DNA of 10,829 nt from Candidatus Nomurabacteria bacterium (GCA_003157195.1 PMIU01000067.1:1-10829); one strand, 5' to 3'. Shown: positions 1 through 4,761, numbered from the stretch's first letter. Notes: a model not told the origin generated them from the sequence alone. Numbers and translations: made by a program.

Positions 1-193
1 TTGGCCAAGTTTTGATGATGAAATACCAGGCGCAATACACAAGAGCTTGGATGCCGACGGAGTGCGTACCGAGATAACTTGTGCTAGGTGCGGAGCGCAT
101 TTGGGACATTTGTTTACCGGAGAACACCTGACAGAAAAAAATATCCGTCATTGCGTGAATTCCATATCAATGAAATTTGTGCCGGGTAAGTAA
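1..193 (+). CDS. msrB: Peptide-methionine (R)-S-oxide reductase MsrB, 3' part
   Basis: This is the C-terminal part of MsrB, cut by the left window edge. The reading frame starts with the Trp codon at 2-4 and ends at TAA 191-193, giving 63 residues. MsrB reduces methionine-R-sulfoxide in proteins, normally with thioredoxin as the electron donor. Visible family signatures, in order: WPSFDD at the start of the fragment, [12 protein letters not shown] (the second CxxC of the structural zinc site plus the HLGH stretch), and [11 protein letters not shown], which holds the catalytic Cys and the conserved Asn-Ser and Phe. The first zinc CxxC would lie outside the window. No frameshift is seen. Whether it is a stand-alone MsrB or part of an MsrA-MsrB fusion cannot be told from here. 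It lies upstream of a small membrane protein gene that has its own promoter. Confidence 0.93.
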   Translation, partial: WPSFDDEIPGAIHKSLDADGVRTEITCARCGAHLGHLFTGEHLTEKNIRHCVNSISMKFVPGK

Positions 194-196
194 ATT

Positions 197-217
197 CTGC
201 TAGGCAAGACCTAGCGG
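197..217 (+). other. Short hairpin just after msrB
   Basis: CTGCTAGG (197-204) pairs with CCTAGCGG (210-217) around a 5-nt loop, giving 8 pairs including one G-T. It starts 4 nt after the msrB stop. It is followed by AAAATG rather than a T-run, with T-rich sequence only from about 226, so its role as a terminator is uncertain. It may protect the 3' end of the msrB mRNA. Confidence 0.4.
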
Positions 218-226
218 AAAATGTCC

Positions 227-255
227 TTGTTTATTTTTGTTTTTCGTGTTAAAAA
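227..255 (+). promoter_or_regulatory. Promoter of the small membrane protein gene
   Basis: TTGTTT (227-232), a 17-nt spacer, then TAAAAA (250-255) preceded by TG at -15/-14 (247-248), that is, an extended -10. The predicted start of transcription is near 262. This leaves a leader of about 16 nt that still contains a Shine-Dalgarno sequence, GAGGT at 270-274, just upstream of ATG 278. Confidence 0.5.
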
Positions 256-277
256 TAAATTGAGTTTGTGAGGTAAA

Positions 278-496
278 ATGAAAAACTTAAAAGACAATCC
301 GCCAGATTTAATTGAGCAAACTCTGGCGGTGGGATTTATCGCGTTTATGGCCGTAGCTGTTATGCCAACCCTGGCGACTACCATCTCCAGTTCGTCGCCC
401 AACGGGCTGGACAGTACGACAATTCGGCTGATCGGTGGGGTGTTCGCCGCTCTGGTGGCATGCGTAATTTACCTTCGTCTCCAGAAAAAAGGATGA
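278..496 (+). CDS. Small two-helix membrane protein, unknown function
   Basis: Predicted 72-residue protein not recognised as a named family. A polar N-terminus (residues 1-13, with DNP at 6-8) is followed by a hydrophobic segment at about 15-36, a Ser/Asn/Asp-rich loop (37-48), a second hydrophobic segment at about 49-67, and a short basic end (LQKKG). This suggests an inner-membrane hairpin protein. Support for expression: a Shine-Dalgarno (GAGGT, 270-274), a promoter at 227-255 and a strong terminator starting 14 nt after the stop. It is a single-gene unit. Hand count gives about 50% G+C over the gene, against about 36% in a sample of the 2706-3245 gene, and CTG, GCC and GCG codons are frequent. 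It resembles the gene at 2360-2599 in size, layout and base composition. No signal peptidase site or pilin motif is convincing. Confidence 0.72.
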   Translation: MKNLKDNPPDLIEQTLAVGFIAFMAVAVMPTLATTISSSSPNGLDSTTIRLIGGVFAALVACVIYLRLQKKG

Positions 497-510
497 GAGG
501 CCTATCCTCT

Positions 511-556
511 CAAGGTGGTCGGCAACTCCGGAGGACGTTGCCGACCATTTCATTTT
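511..556 (+). terminator. Strong intrinsic terminator after the 72-residue gene
   Basis: TGGTCGGCAAC (516-526) pairs perfectly with GTTGCCGACCA (537-547) around a 10-nt loop, an 11-bp stem, followed by TTTCATTTTA. A smaller hairpin, GAGAGG/CCTCTC (495-500 and 506-511), lies between the stop codon and the main stem. The T-rich tail is on the plus side, so it serves the plus-strand gene. It sits immediately past the 3' end of the minus-strand ndh, where it may also act without a T-tract. Confidence 0.8.
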
Positions 557-1796
557 ATAATTGTGAAATATCGCGCGGGGAAACGAGGTTCATCGTCCAG
601 TCTACGGCCACTCTGACTTTTTTACGGAAGGAGATTAGCTTGGAAAGGTAGACTGTTCGCCAGATGAACCAGGTTATGTGTCCCGTGAAGGTGAAATTGG
701 CTATTTGGCCTACGGCTTTCCATTGCCCCAGGGACATCAAGTTGCCAGAATTTTTATATACGAATTTTTTTGGTTTTTTATTTTCTATCAAAAGTTTTAT
801 ATTTTTTGCCACCGTGGCAGATTCTTTTTCGGCCACTTGGGCGAGCGCTGGCAGGGGAACATTTTCCTGTTTGAATAAAGCGATATCCCCAATTGCAAAA
901 ATTTCTTTCTGATTTTCCAGTTGCAGACATTCATTCACTACCAGCCTGCCGTCAGGAGACATCGAAACAGGTTCATCGAATTTCATTTCTGCCGGTTTTA
1001 TGCCGGCTACCCAGACCACAGTTTCTGTAAGAATTTTTTGACCGTCATTTACAATCACATATGAAGCTCCAACTTCTTTCACTGCCGTGTTGAGCAAGAC
1101 CTCAATACCTTTCTTTTTTAATGTTTCCAGGCTTTTTGCTCTGGCCTTAGGCCCGAATTGTGGTACCAATTCTTCTCCTCTTTGAACTAGTACGATAGAA
1201 ACATCTTCGATAACTTCTTTTGAATAATAATGAGAAAAAGTTTCTTTGACCAATTCTTCCAATTCCGCCACGAGTTCCACTCCGGTCGGTCCGCCACCCA
1301 CAACCACAAACCTAAGCATTTCCTTTCTTTTTTCTCTGTCTTCCATATGTGAAGCACTCTCCATTTGCGTGATGCAATGATTTTTTATTTTTATAGCGTC
1401 GTCAATTGATTTCAATGGGAAAGAATATTGCTCTGCTCCGGGTATATTATAAAAATTTGTTTTTGCGCCTCCGGCTAAAACGAGATAATCGTAAGAAACA
1501 AAGTCGTTCTCTACTTTTACGGTACGATTTTTTGTGTTTATAGTTTCCGCTTTTCCCAAGTAAAATTTATCCAAACAACATCCTAAAACTTTTCGAATTG
1601 GTTCTATGATATTGGCGGGATTTATCCCGCCGGTCGCTACCTCGTGCAGGAGGGGAGTAAAGAGAAAATAGTTTTTTTCGCCCACTAAAACAAGCTCAAC
1701 TTTCTTGTTGTTATGGAAAAATTTATGTAGATTTTTTAAGGTGTATATGCCGCCGAATCCGTTGCCAATTATGACTATTTTTAATGGTTTTGTCAT
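555..1796 (-). CDS. ndh: Type II NADH dehydrogenase (NDH-2), FAD-dependent
   Basis: A 413-residue single-subunit NADH:quinone oxidoreductase of the NDH-2 family. It oxidises NADH at the cytoplasmic membrane and reduces quinone without pumping protons. Visible: an FAD-binding Rossmann motif GNGFGG (11-16); the family stretch TPLLHEVATGG (47-57), with a quinone/FAD-region signature; a second NAD-binding Rossmann motif VVVGGGPTGVE (164-174); VWVAGIKP (261-268); the second FAD motif IFAIGD (299-304) followed by LPALAQVAEKES (315-326); and a C-terminal aromatic amphipathic region (about 370-395, WFIWRTVYL) that in this family attaches the enzyme to the membrane. The length is normal for NDH-2. The predicted promoter ends 6 nt before ATG, so the mRNA is probably leaderless. 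It is divergent from hpf. Other FAD/NAD disulfide-type oxidoreductases are less likely given the HEVATGG motif and C-terminus. Confidence 0.93.
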   Translation of the reverse strand: MTKPLKIVIIGNGFGGIYTLKNLHKFFHNNKKVELVLVGEKNYFLFTPLLHEVATGGINPANIIEPIRKVLGCCLDKFYLGKAETINTKNRTVKVENDFVSYDYLVLAGGAKTNFYNIPGAEQYSFPLKSIDDAIKIKNHCITQMESASHMEDREKRKEMLRFVVVGGGPTGVELVAELEELVKETFSHYYSKEVIEDVSIVLVQRGEELVPQFGPKARAKSLETLKKKGIEVLLNTAVKEVGASYVIVNDGQKILTETVVWVAGIKPAEMKFDEPVSMSPDGRLVVNECLQLENQKEIFAIGDIALFKQENVPLPALAQVAEKESATVAKNIKLLIENKKPKKFVYKNSGNLMSLGQWKAVGQIANFTFTGHITWFIWRTVYLSKLISFRKKVRVAVDWTMNLVSPRDISQL

Positions 1797-1799
1797 GAT

Positions 1800-1828
1800 T
1801 TGATTGTATCATAGCTTACTGTTATAAT
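1800..1828 (+). promoter_or_regulatory. hpf promoter
   Basis: TTGATT (1800-1805), a 17-nt spacer and TATAAT (1823-1828) preceded by TG (1820-1821). This is the best sigma70-like promoter in the window. Predicted transcription start is about 1835, leaving a leader of roughly 68 nt before the hpf ATG. Its -35 box overlaps the -10 box of ndh, so RNA polymerase could probably not occupy both at once. Confidence 0.72.
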
Positions 1829-1831
1829 GAA
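1803..1831 (-). promoter_or_regulatory. ndh promoter, leaderless type
   Basis: Read on the minus strand: a weak -35 TTCATT (1831-1826), a 17-nt spacer, and an extended -10 TGATACAAT whose hexamer TACAAT occupies 1808-1803. Only 6 nt separate it from the ATG at 1796, so transcription should start at or next to the start codon. No Shine-Dalgarno is possible in such a transcript. It overlaps the divergent hpf promoter. Confidence 0.6.
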
Positions 1832-1838
1832 CTTATGA

Positions 1839-1904
1839 ATCCCGCTAGAAATCCACTAAACGGGAAATAGTTTATTATAAATTAATTTAGATTTCTAACG
1901 GGAT
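1839..1904 (+). promoter_or_regulatory. Long inverted repeat in the hpf leader that covers the start codon
   Basis: ATCCCGCTAGAAATC (1839-1853) is complementary to GATTTCTAACGGGAT (1890-1904) with one mismatch (C1845 against A1898), enclosing 36 nt. The right arm includes the AT of the hpf ATG and the whole stretch where a ribosome binding site would lie. A smaller alternative pairing exists within the leader (CCCG 1841-1844 with CGGG 1861-1864), which would release the start region. This would suit an RNA thermometer, a translational autoregulator or a protein-controlled switch. A DNA operator is also possible. Confidence 0.55.
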
Positions 1905-2301
1905 GAAAATAAATTTACAGGGTAAAAATTTAGAATTAACAGAAGCCATTAAAGATTATGTCTCCAGGAGAGTTACTAATTTGGAAAAATTGCTCTCTAA
2001 TCTTGAAGCAAAAAAGGGCGAGGCGATGGTAAATTTCGAAGTTACCAAGACTACCAATCACCACAAAGCAGGCGAGATTTTTCATGCGAGTTGTATGATA
2101 AAGATAGATGGTAATAAATTTTATGGCGAGAGCGACCACGAAGATTTATATAGCGCGATTGACGAAGTAAAGGAAACGTTATTCAACGACATTCAAAAAA
2201 ATAAAGACAGAAGACAAACACTCTTTAAAAGAGGAGCCATGAGTGTCAAAAAAATGCTGAAAGGTATGACTAAAAGAAATCCGTTTACTTCAAAATATTA
2301 A
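1903..2301 (+). CDS. hpf: Ribosome hibernation promoting factor, short form (HPF/RaiA family)
   Basis: A 132-residue member of the HPF/RaiA (S30AE) family. It binds in the 30S decoding channel and inactivates ribosomes in stationary phase or stress. Visible: the N-terminal strand and helix MKINLQGKNLELTEAIKDYV (1-20), VNFEVTKTTNHHKAGEIFHA (43-62), and DHEDLYSAIDEVKETL (78-93), all in the order typical for the family. The tail (about 98-132) is strongly basic (KDRRQTLFKRGAMSVKKMLK) and could contact rRNA. The dimerisation domain of long HPF (about 180-190 residues) is absent, so 100S dimers by the long-HPF mechanism are not expected. The start is fixed by the family N-terminus. There is no Shine-Dalgarno, only GGG directly before ATG inside a predicted hairpin. 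The gene is monocistronic. Confidence 0.93.
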   Translation: MKINLQGKNLELTEAIKDYVSRRVTNLEKLLSNLEAKKGEAMVNFEVTKTTNHHKAGEIFHASCMIKIDGNKFYGESDHEDLYSAIDEVKETLFNDIQKNKDRRQTLFKRGAMSVKKMLKGMTKRNPFTSKY

Positions 2302-2307
2302 TTATTT

Positions 2308-2351
2308 AGTTAAACAATAAATGCGTGACCTCTCCACAGAGAGGTCACGCA
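2308..2351 (-). terminator. Perfect-stem terminator of the 79-residue gene
   Basis: TGCGTGACCTCTC (2322-2334) and GAGAGGTCACGCA (2339-2351) form a perfect 13-bp stem with a CACA loop. Read on the minus strand it is followed by ATTTATTGTTTAA, a T-rich tail, and it begins 8 nt after the stop of the gene at 2360-2599. It is also the only stem downstream of hpf on the plus strand, though without a T-run on that side. Confidence 0.82.
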
Positions 2352-2359
2352 CGAGTCGG

Positions 2360-2599
2360 TTATCGGGCTTTTTTGCAGTATGCGAGGCCGCACAGTAGAA
2401 TAAACCCGACGATACCGAAAACTACTACCATAAACAAGTCATACACGACCGCTGTTGCGATGACGGCGAATCGGATTGCCGCAATGTCGGGGTCCTGAGT
2501 TGAGGGGCAGAGAATGGCTGCAATGGCAGCTAGTGTAATCAGCCCCGCACAAAACAGATAATCCCGAATCGGGTTGTCGCCTGCTTGCCGCGAATTCAT
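2360..2599 (-). CDS. Small GC-rich membrane protein, unknown function
   Basis: Predicted 79-residue protein, family not recognised. ATG at 2599 is chosen because AAAGGGG (2613-2607) is a good Shine-Dalgarno 7 nt upstream. An upstream in-frame ATG at 2641 would start before the likely promoter and add 14 residues that include no hydrophobic signal. The polar N-terminus contains DNP (8-10). Hydrophobic segments lie at about 14-31 and about 40-74, the latter long enough for two helices, with Asp54 in the middle. The end is basic (CKKAR). Three Cys (17, 31, 70) lie near or in membrane segments, and a fourth is Cys75. Hand-counted G+C is about 52%, well above the neighbouring 2706-3245 gene. It has its own promoter and terminator, so it is a one-gene unit like the gene at 278-496. 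Confidence 0.7.
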   Translation of the reverse strand: MNSRQAGDNPIRDYLFCAGLITLAAIAAILCPSTQDPDIAAIRFAVIATAVVYDLFMVVVFGIVGFILLCGLAYCKKAR

Positions 2600-2606
2600 G
2601 GGTACA

Positions 2607-2649
2607 CCCCTTTCAAAATAAAGATACTTTATTCTTTGCAATTATGCAA
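2607..2649 (-). promoter_or_regulatory. Promoter and Shine-Dalgarno of the 79-residue gene
   Basis: On the minus strand: TTGCAT (2649-2644), a 17-nt spacer, TATCTT (2626-2621), predicted start near 2614, then Shine-Dalgarno AAAGGGG (2613-2607). A perfect AT-rich inverted repeat, AATAAAG-ATA-CTTTATT (2617-2633), overlaps the -10 box and could be an operator. The leader is only about 15 nt. Confidence 0.5.
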
Positions 2650-2667
2650 TTTATTTTCCACATTCTC

Positions 2668-2696
2668 TTGTCGTTAAATTATGCATATGCTAAAAT
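2668..2696 (+). promoter_or_regulatory. Promoter of the PaaX/Cas2-like gene
   Basis: TTGTCG (2668-2673), a 17-nt spacer and TAAAAT (2691-2696) with an extended TG (2688-2689). The ATG at 2706 is 9 nt past the -10, so the transcript should have essentially no leader. The near-palindrome GCTAA-AA-TTAGC (2689-2700) covers the -10 box and is a plausible operator for the gene's own winged-helix product. Confidence 0.62.
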
Positions 2697-2706
2697 TAGC
2701 GATATA
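2683..2706 (+). repeat. Flanking repeat, copy A
   Basis: A 24-bp unit made of the palindrome GCATATGC (2683-2690) followed by TAAAATTAGCGATATA (2691-2706). It matches 21 of 24 positions of 3282-3305 in direct orientation and 21 of 24 positions of 3266-3289 in inverted orientation. It spans the -10 box and the first base of the start codon of the 2706 gene. Confidence 0.75.
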
Positions 2707-3245
2707 TGATTGAACAGAAACACTTATTAAAATTAAAGAAATTTATTAACGTTGCAAATAGGGGATTAAACCTAAGCGAGACCTTCCTTTGCTCTATCGC
2801 ATTGGGTGAAAAATTATCACCGGAACTTTACGATAATCAAAAAATTGCCAAAACTTCTTATGGTCTTAGACGGTATAGATTTGTGAGACATATTAAGGAT
2901 CATAAAAACAGGCATTATCTATTGACACCTAAAGGTGAAGCTAAGTTACGTAATCTTGTAATTGAAGATATTGAAATAAAAAACCCAAAGAACTGGGATG
3001 GCAAATGGCGTTTAGTAATGTATGATTTTCCAATCAGATTTAAAAAGGCGCGCAATGCCTTCAGATTTAAGTTAAAACAACTCGGATTTTTCCAGTTTCA
3101 AAAAAGCGCCTGGATTTATCCTTATCCGTGTGAAGGGGAGATACTTTTTGTGGCTGATTTTTACGGCGTTCGCAAACATATAGAAATTTTGGAAGTAGAC
3201 AAAATTCTAAATGATAGGAAAATCAAAATACATTTTGGTTTATAG
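2706..3245 (+). CDS. Winged-helix plus Cas2-like protein (PaaX-type)
   Basis: A 179-residue protein with two parts. Residues 1 to about 85 look like a winged-helix DNA-binding domain, ending in a wing-like stretch SYGLRRYRFVRHIKDHKNRH (51-70) and YLLTPKGEAKL. Residues about 100-170 resemble the Cas2-like ferredoxin fold found at the C-terminus of PaaX regulators: WRLVMYDFP (101-109, Asp107 at the position of the Cas2 catalytic Asp), KKARNAFRFKLKQLGF (113-128) and QKSAWIYPYPC (132-142). Proteins of this layout in CPR genomes are often labelled CRISPR-associated Cas2. Here no cas1, other cas gene or repeat-spacer array is nearby, so a transcription regulator or nucleic-acid-binding protein is more likely. 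Related repeats overlap its promoter and lie just past its stop, suggesting autoregulation or a mobile unit. The exact target and activity are unknown. Confidence 0.75.
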   Translation: MIEQKHLLKLKKFINVANRGLNLSETFLCSIALGEKLSPELYDNQKIAKTSYGLRRYRFVRHIKDHKNRHYLLTPKGEAKLRNLVIEDIEIKNPKNWDGKWRLVMYDFPIRFKKARNAFRFKLKQLGFFQFQKSAWIYPYPCEGEILFVADFYGVRKHIEILEVDKILNDRKIKIHFGL

Positions 3246-3265
3246 GTGTATTTAAATGTTTGGTA

Positions 3266-3305
3266 ATTATCGCTAATATTAGCATATGCGTAAAATAGCG
3301 ATATA
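3266..3305 (+). repeat. Flanking repeat, two head-to-head copies (B)
   Basis: Located 20 nt after the stop of the 2706 gene. 3266-3289 is an inverted copy and 3282-3305 a direct copy of the 2683-2706 unit, sharing the palindrome GCATATGC (3282-3289). The outer arms TATCGCTA (3268-3275) and TAGCGATA (3296-3303) are perfectly complementary. Inside lies a perfect 12-bp palindrome, GCTAATATTAGC (3272-3283). It is AT-rich and without a T-run, so a simple terminator is unlikely. It lies between convergent genes. Confidence 0.75.
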
Positions 3306-3322
3306 ACAACAACAAAGAAACT

Positions 3323-4150
3323 TTAATTTTGTTTCAAAAAATCTTCATATTTTATTTCTTTTTTGCCTTCGGGTAGGACTTTTTTGATTTTAAATTCTCC
3401 GTTTTCCAACACAGCAGCAGTTATTATAATTCTCTTACCGTTCTGGAAGAAAAAAGTTCTGGGCCATGCGGCGTAGGCTCTGAATTTATTGTAATTCTTT
3501 TTTGTATTATCAGCTAAATCCATCAGTCCATCTTCCTTTTTTATTTTTTTGCAAAAAGTCGCGCCTGATTCATCTTGCGGTGTCTCTTTCCATTCGGGTG
3601 TATTCAACATTTTTACTAAAAGCTCTCCGCCGATTTTTAGCAAACGTTTGCGCAAGTCGGGTGCTTTTTCATCCGGAAATATTTCTGTTTTTTCTGTCGC
3701 AATGATTGGCCCGGAATCCATTTTATATTCCATTTTTTGGATAGTCACACCCGTTTCAGTATCTCCATTTAAAATGGCCGATTCTACCGGGGAAGCCCCG
3801 CGGTATTTTGGAAGTAGAGAATAATGGATATTTAAAGAACCAAGCTTGGTAATGTTTAAAATGTTTTCTGGCATTATTTTCCCATAGGCGACGACTATGA
3901 ATAGCTGATGGCTGATGGCTTTTAGCTTGTTAGTAAATTCTTCATCTAACTTTTCCGGTTGTATATATGGAATATTATTTTCTATCGCCCAGACTTTCAC
4001 TGGCGATGGAGTAATGAGCATTTTTCGGCCTTGAGGTTTATCGGGTGAAGTTACAATAAGTGACGGTAAAAAACCAGCCTGTTTTAATATTTCAAGCGTT
4101 CCGCTCCCTACCTCTGGTGTCCCCCAAAATACAAAATTAATTTTATTCAT
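3323..4150 (-). CDS. fmt: Methionyl-tRNA formyltransferase
   Basis: A 275-residue enzyme that transfers a formyl group from 10-formyl-tetrahydrofolate to Met-tRNA(fMet) for translation initiation. Visible: the N-terminal FVFWGTPEVG (6-15); the catalytic triad positions Asn107 and His109 in LNIHYSLLP, followed by KYRGASPVESAI (115-126); and Asp145 in MDSGPI. The loop PDKPQGRKM (36-44) is typical of the tRNA-contacting region. The C-terminal domain (about 196-275, ATFCKKIKKEDG then FRAYAAWPRTFF) is present but short, since the E. coli enzyme has about 315 residues. It is the last gene of the lepB-hisS-def-fmt operon. A 7-bp-period repeat (3903-3930) encodes residues near KLKAISHQL (75-83), just before the conserved VVAYGKIMP strand. 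Fmt next to Def is the classic arrangement. Confidence 0.95.
   Translation of the reverse strand: MNKINFVFWGTPEVGSGTLEILKQAGFLPSLIVTSPDKPQGRKMLITPSPVKVWAIENNIPYIQPEKLDEEFTNKLKAISHQLFIVVAYGKIMPENILNITKLGSLNIHYSLLPKYRGASPVESAILNGDTETGVTIQKMEYKMDSGPIIATEKTEIFPDEKAPDLRKRLLKIGGELLVKMLNTPEWKETPQDESGATFCKKIKKEDGLMDLADNTKKNYNKFRAYAAWPRTFFFQNGKRIIITAAVLENGEFKIKKVLPEGKKEIKYEDFLKQN
3903..3930. repeat. Heptanucleotide repeat inside fmt
   Basis: Four 7-bp units in a row: AGCTGAT, GGCTGAT, GGCTTTT, AGCTTGT, pattern RGCTNNN. They keep the fmt frame open and encode part of KLKAISHQL. The same period and core occur in the def-fmt gap (4153-4187), pointing to a shared repeat family. Confidence 0.6.
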
Positions 4151-4152
4151 AA

Positions 4153-4187
4153 AGCTATCAGCTAAAAGCTACAACCTATAAGCTACT
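4153..4187. repeat. Heptanucleotide repeat in the def-fmt junction
   Basis: Five 7-bp units: AGCTATC, AGCTAAA, AGCTACA, ACCTATA, AGCTACT. They fill almost the whole 32-nt gap between def and fmt and include the def stop codon. This leaves no Shine-Dalgarno for fmt. The array resembles the short tandemly repeated heptamers (STRR) known from cyanobacteria in form, not in sequence. Confidence 0.7.
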
Positions 4188-4761
4188 TTTGTGGCAGTTC
4201 CTCTTTGATATTTTTCGCATGGTCTATAAAAAGTATGCCGTTTAGGTGATCTGTCTCGTGCTGGAAAATCTGCGCTAGGAGCCCTGATGCGCCCCGGGTA
4301 AACTTTTTTCCATTTTCATCATAGGCTGTAATGGTGGCCTTTTTTGACCTGAAGGTCAGACCATAAAGCCAGCGGACGGAAAGACAACCTTCAGGCACCC
4401 AGTCCTTTTCACGCGAAAGTTTGGAAATTTTTGGGTTGATGAAATATAAATCTTTAATATTATTTTCACTGGATATTTTCTCTTCTCTGTTTTTGGCAAA
4501 GTCTGGACTAAAAATTTTACCGGAGACCGAAAAAATCCGCAACTTGTATCCTATTTGGGGTGCGGCGATAGCTACGCCATCGTCTTGGCTTGCTAATGCT
4601 TGAGACATTTCTTTCAATACGTTCTTTATTTTCTTTGTTTTAATATCTGAAACAGGTACATCTACAGCTATTTCCCGTAAGACTTTTTCCCCGCCCGTCT
4701 CGCTATGCGAAGCGTTGCGGGCAGGTTTTTGTTTTTGGTTTGCCTGCAAAATTATTTTCAT
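4183..4761 (-). CDS. def: Peptide deformylase with an N-terminal repeat-encoded insert
   Basis: A 192-residue metalloenzyme that removes the formyl group from nascent proteins. All three family motifs are present: motif I GVAIAAPQIG (62-71), motif II EGCLSV (124-129, metal ligand Cys126), and motif III QHETDH (167-172, ligands His168 and His172, catalytic Glu169). The N-terminus is unusual. The family start (…LQYPNKVLRE-like) is interrupted by about 15 residues, KQKPARNASHSETGG (10-24), encoded by a GC-rich palindromic DNA element. The normal sequence resumes at EKVLREIAVDVP. The frame is kept, so the enzyme is probably active with a surface extension or loop. A moderate insertion also occurs between motifs I and II (about 84-104). 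The gene starts 5 nt after the hisS stop, with only a weak ribosome site, and is followed by fmt. Confidence 0.94.
   Translation of the reverse strand: MKIILQANQKQKPARNASHSETGGEKVLREIAVDVPVSDIKTKKIKNVLKEMSQALASQDDGVAIAAPQIGYKLRIFSVSGKIFSPDFAKNREEKISSENNIKDLYFINPKISKLSREKDWVPEGCLSVRWLYGLTFRSKKATITAYDENGKKFTRGASGLLAQIFQHETDHLNGILFIDHAKNIKEELPQK
4689..4725. repeat. Palindromic repeat element inserted in frame in def
   Basis: GC-rich imperfect palindrome in an AT-rich region. CCCGCCCG (4690-4697) faces CGGGCAGG (4718-4725, one mismatch); inner arms CGCT (4701-4704) and AGCG (4711-4714) enclose ATGCGA. On the minus strand it encodes PARNASHSETGG. Similar peptides recur, from memory, in many unrelated CPR proteins, which points to a mobile palindromic element comparable in behaviour to the RPE elements of Rickettsia. 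The copy number in this genome cannot be seen here. Confidence 0.65.

Noticed and set aside
197..232. Hairpin after msrB as a firm intrinsic terminator
   Set aside because: The stem is followed by AAAATG, not a T-run, and the T-rich stretch further on belongs to the next promoter. Kept only as a low-confidence hairpin.
664..912. Plus-strand open frames opposite ndh
   Set aside because: They are antisense shadows of a clearly conserved NDH-2 and show no family signature or ribosome site. The same applies to open frames opposite fmt, hisS and dnaE.
2600..2641. Upstream start for the small membrane protein at 2360-2599
   Set aside because: The good Shine-Dalgarno AAAGGGG serves ATG 2599, and the likely promoter lies within the extension.
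3266..3305. A Xer/dif-like recombination site
   Set aside because: Some likeness to a XerD-type arm (TATGCGTAAAAT) was seen, but the 11-6-11 layout and a matching XerC arm could not be established. The inverted and direct relation to 2683-2706 explains the sequence better.
2683..3305. CRISPR array next to a Cas2-like gene
   Set aside because: Only three repeat copies exist, two of them overlapping head to head, separated by a gene and not by regular spacers.
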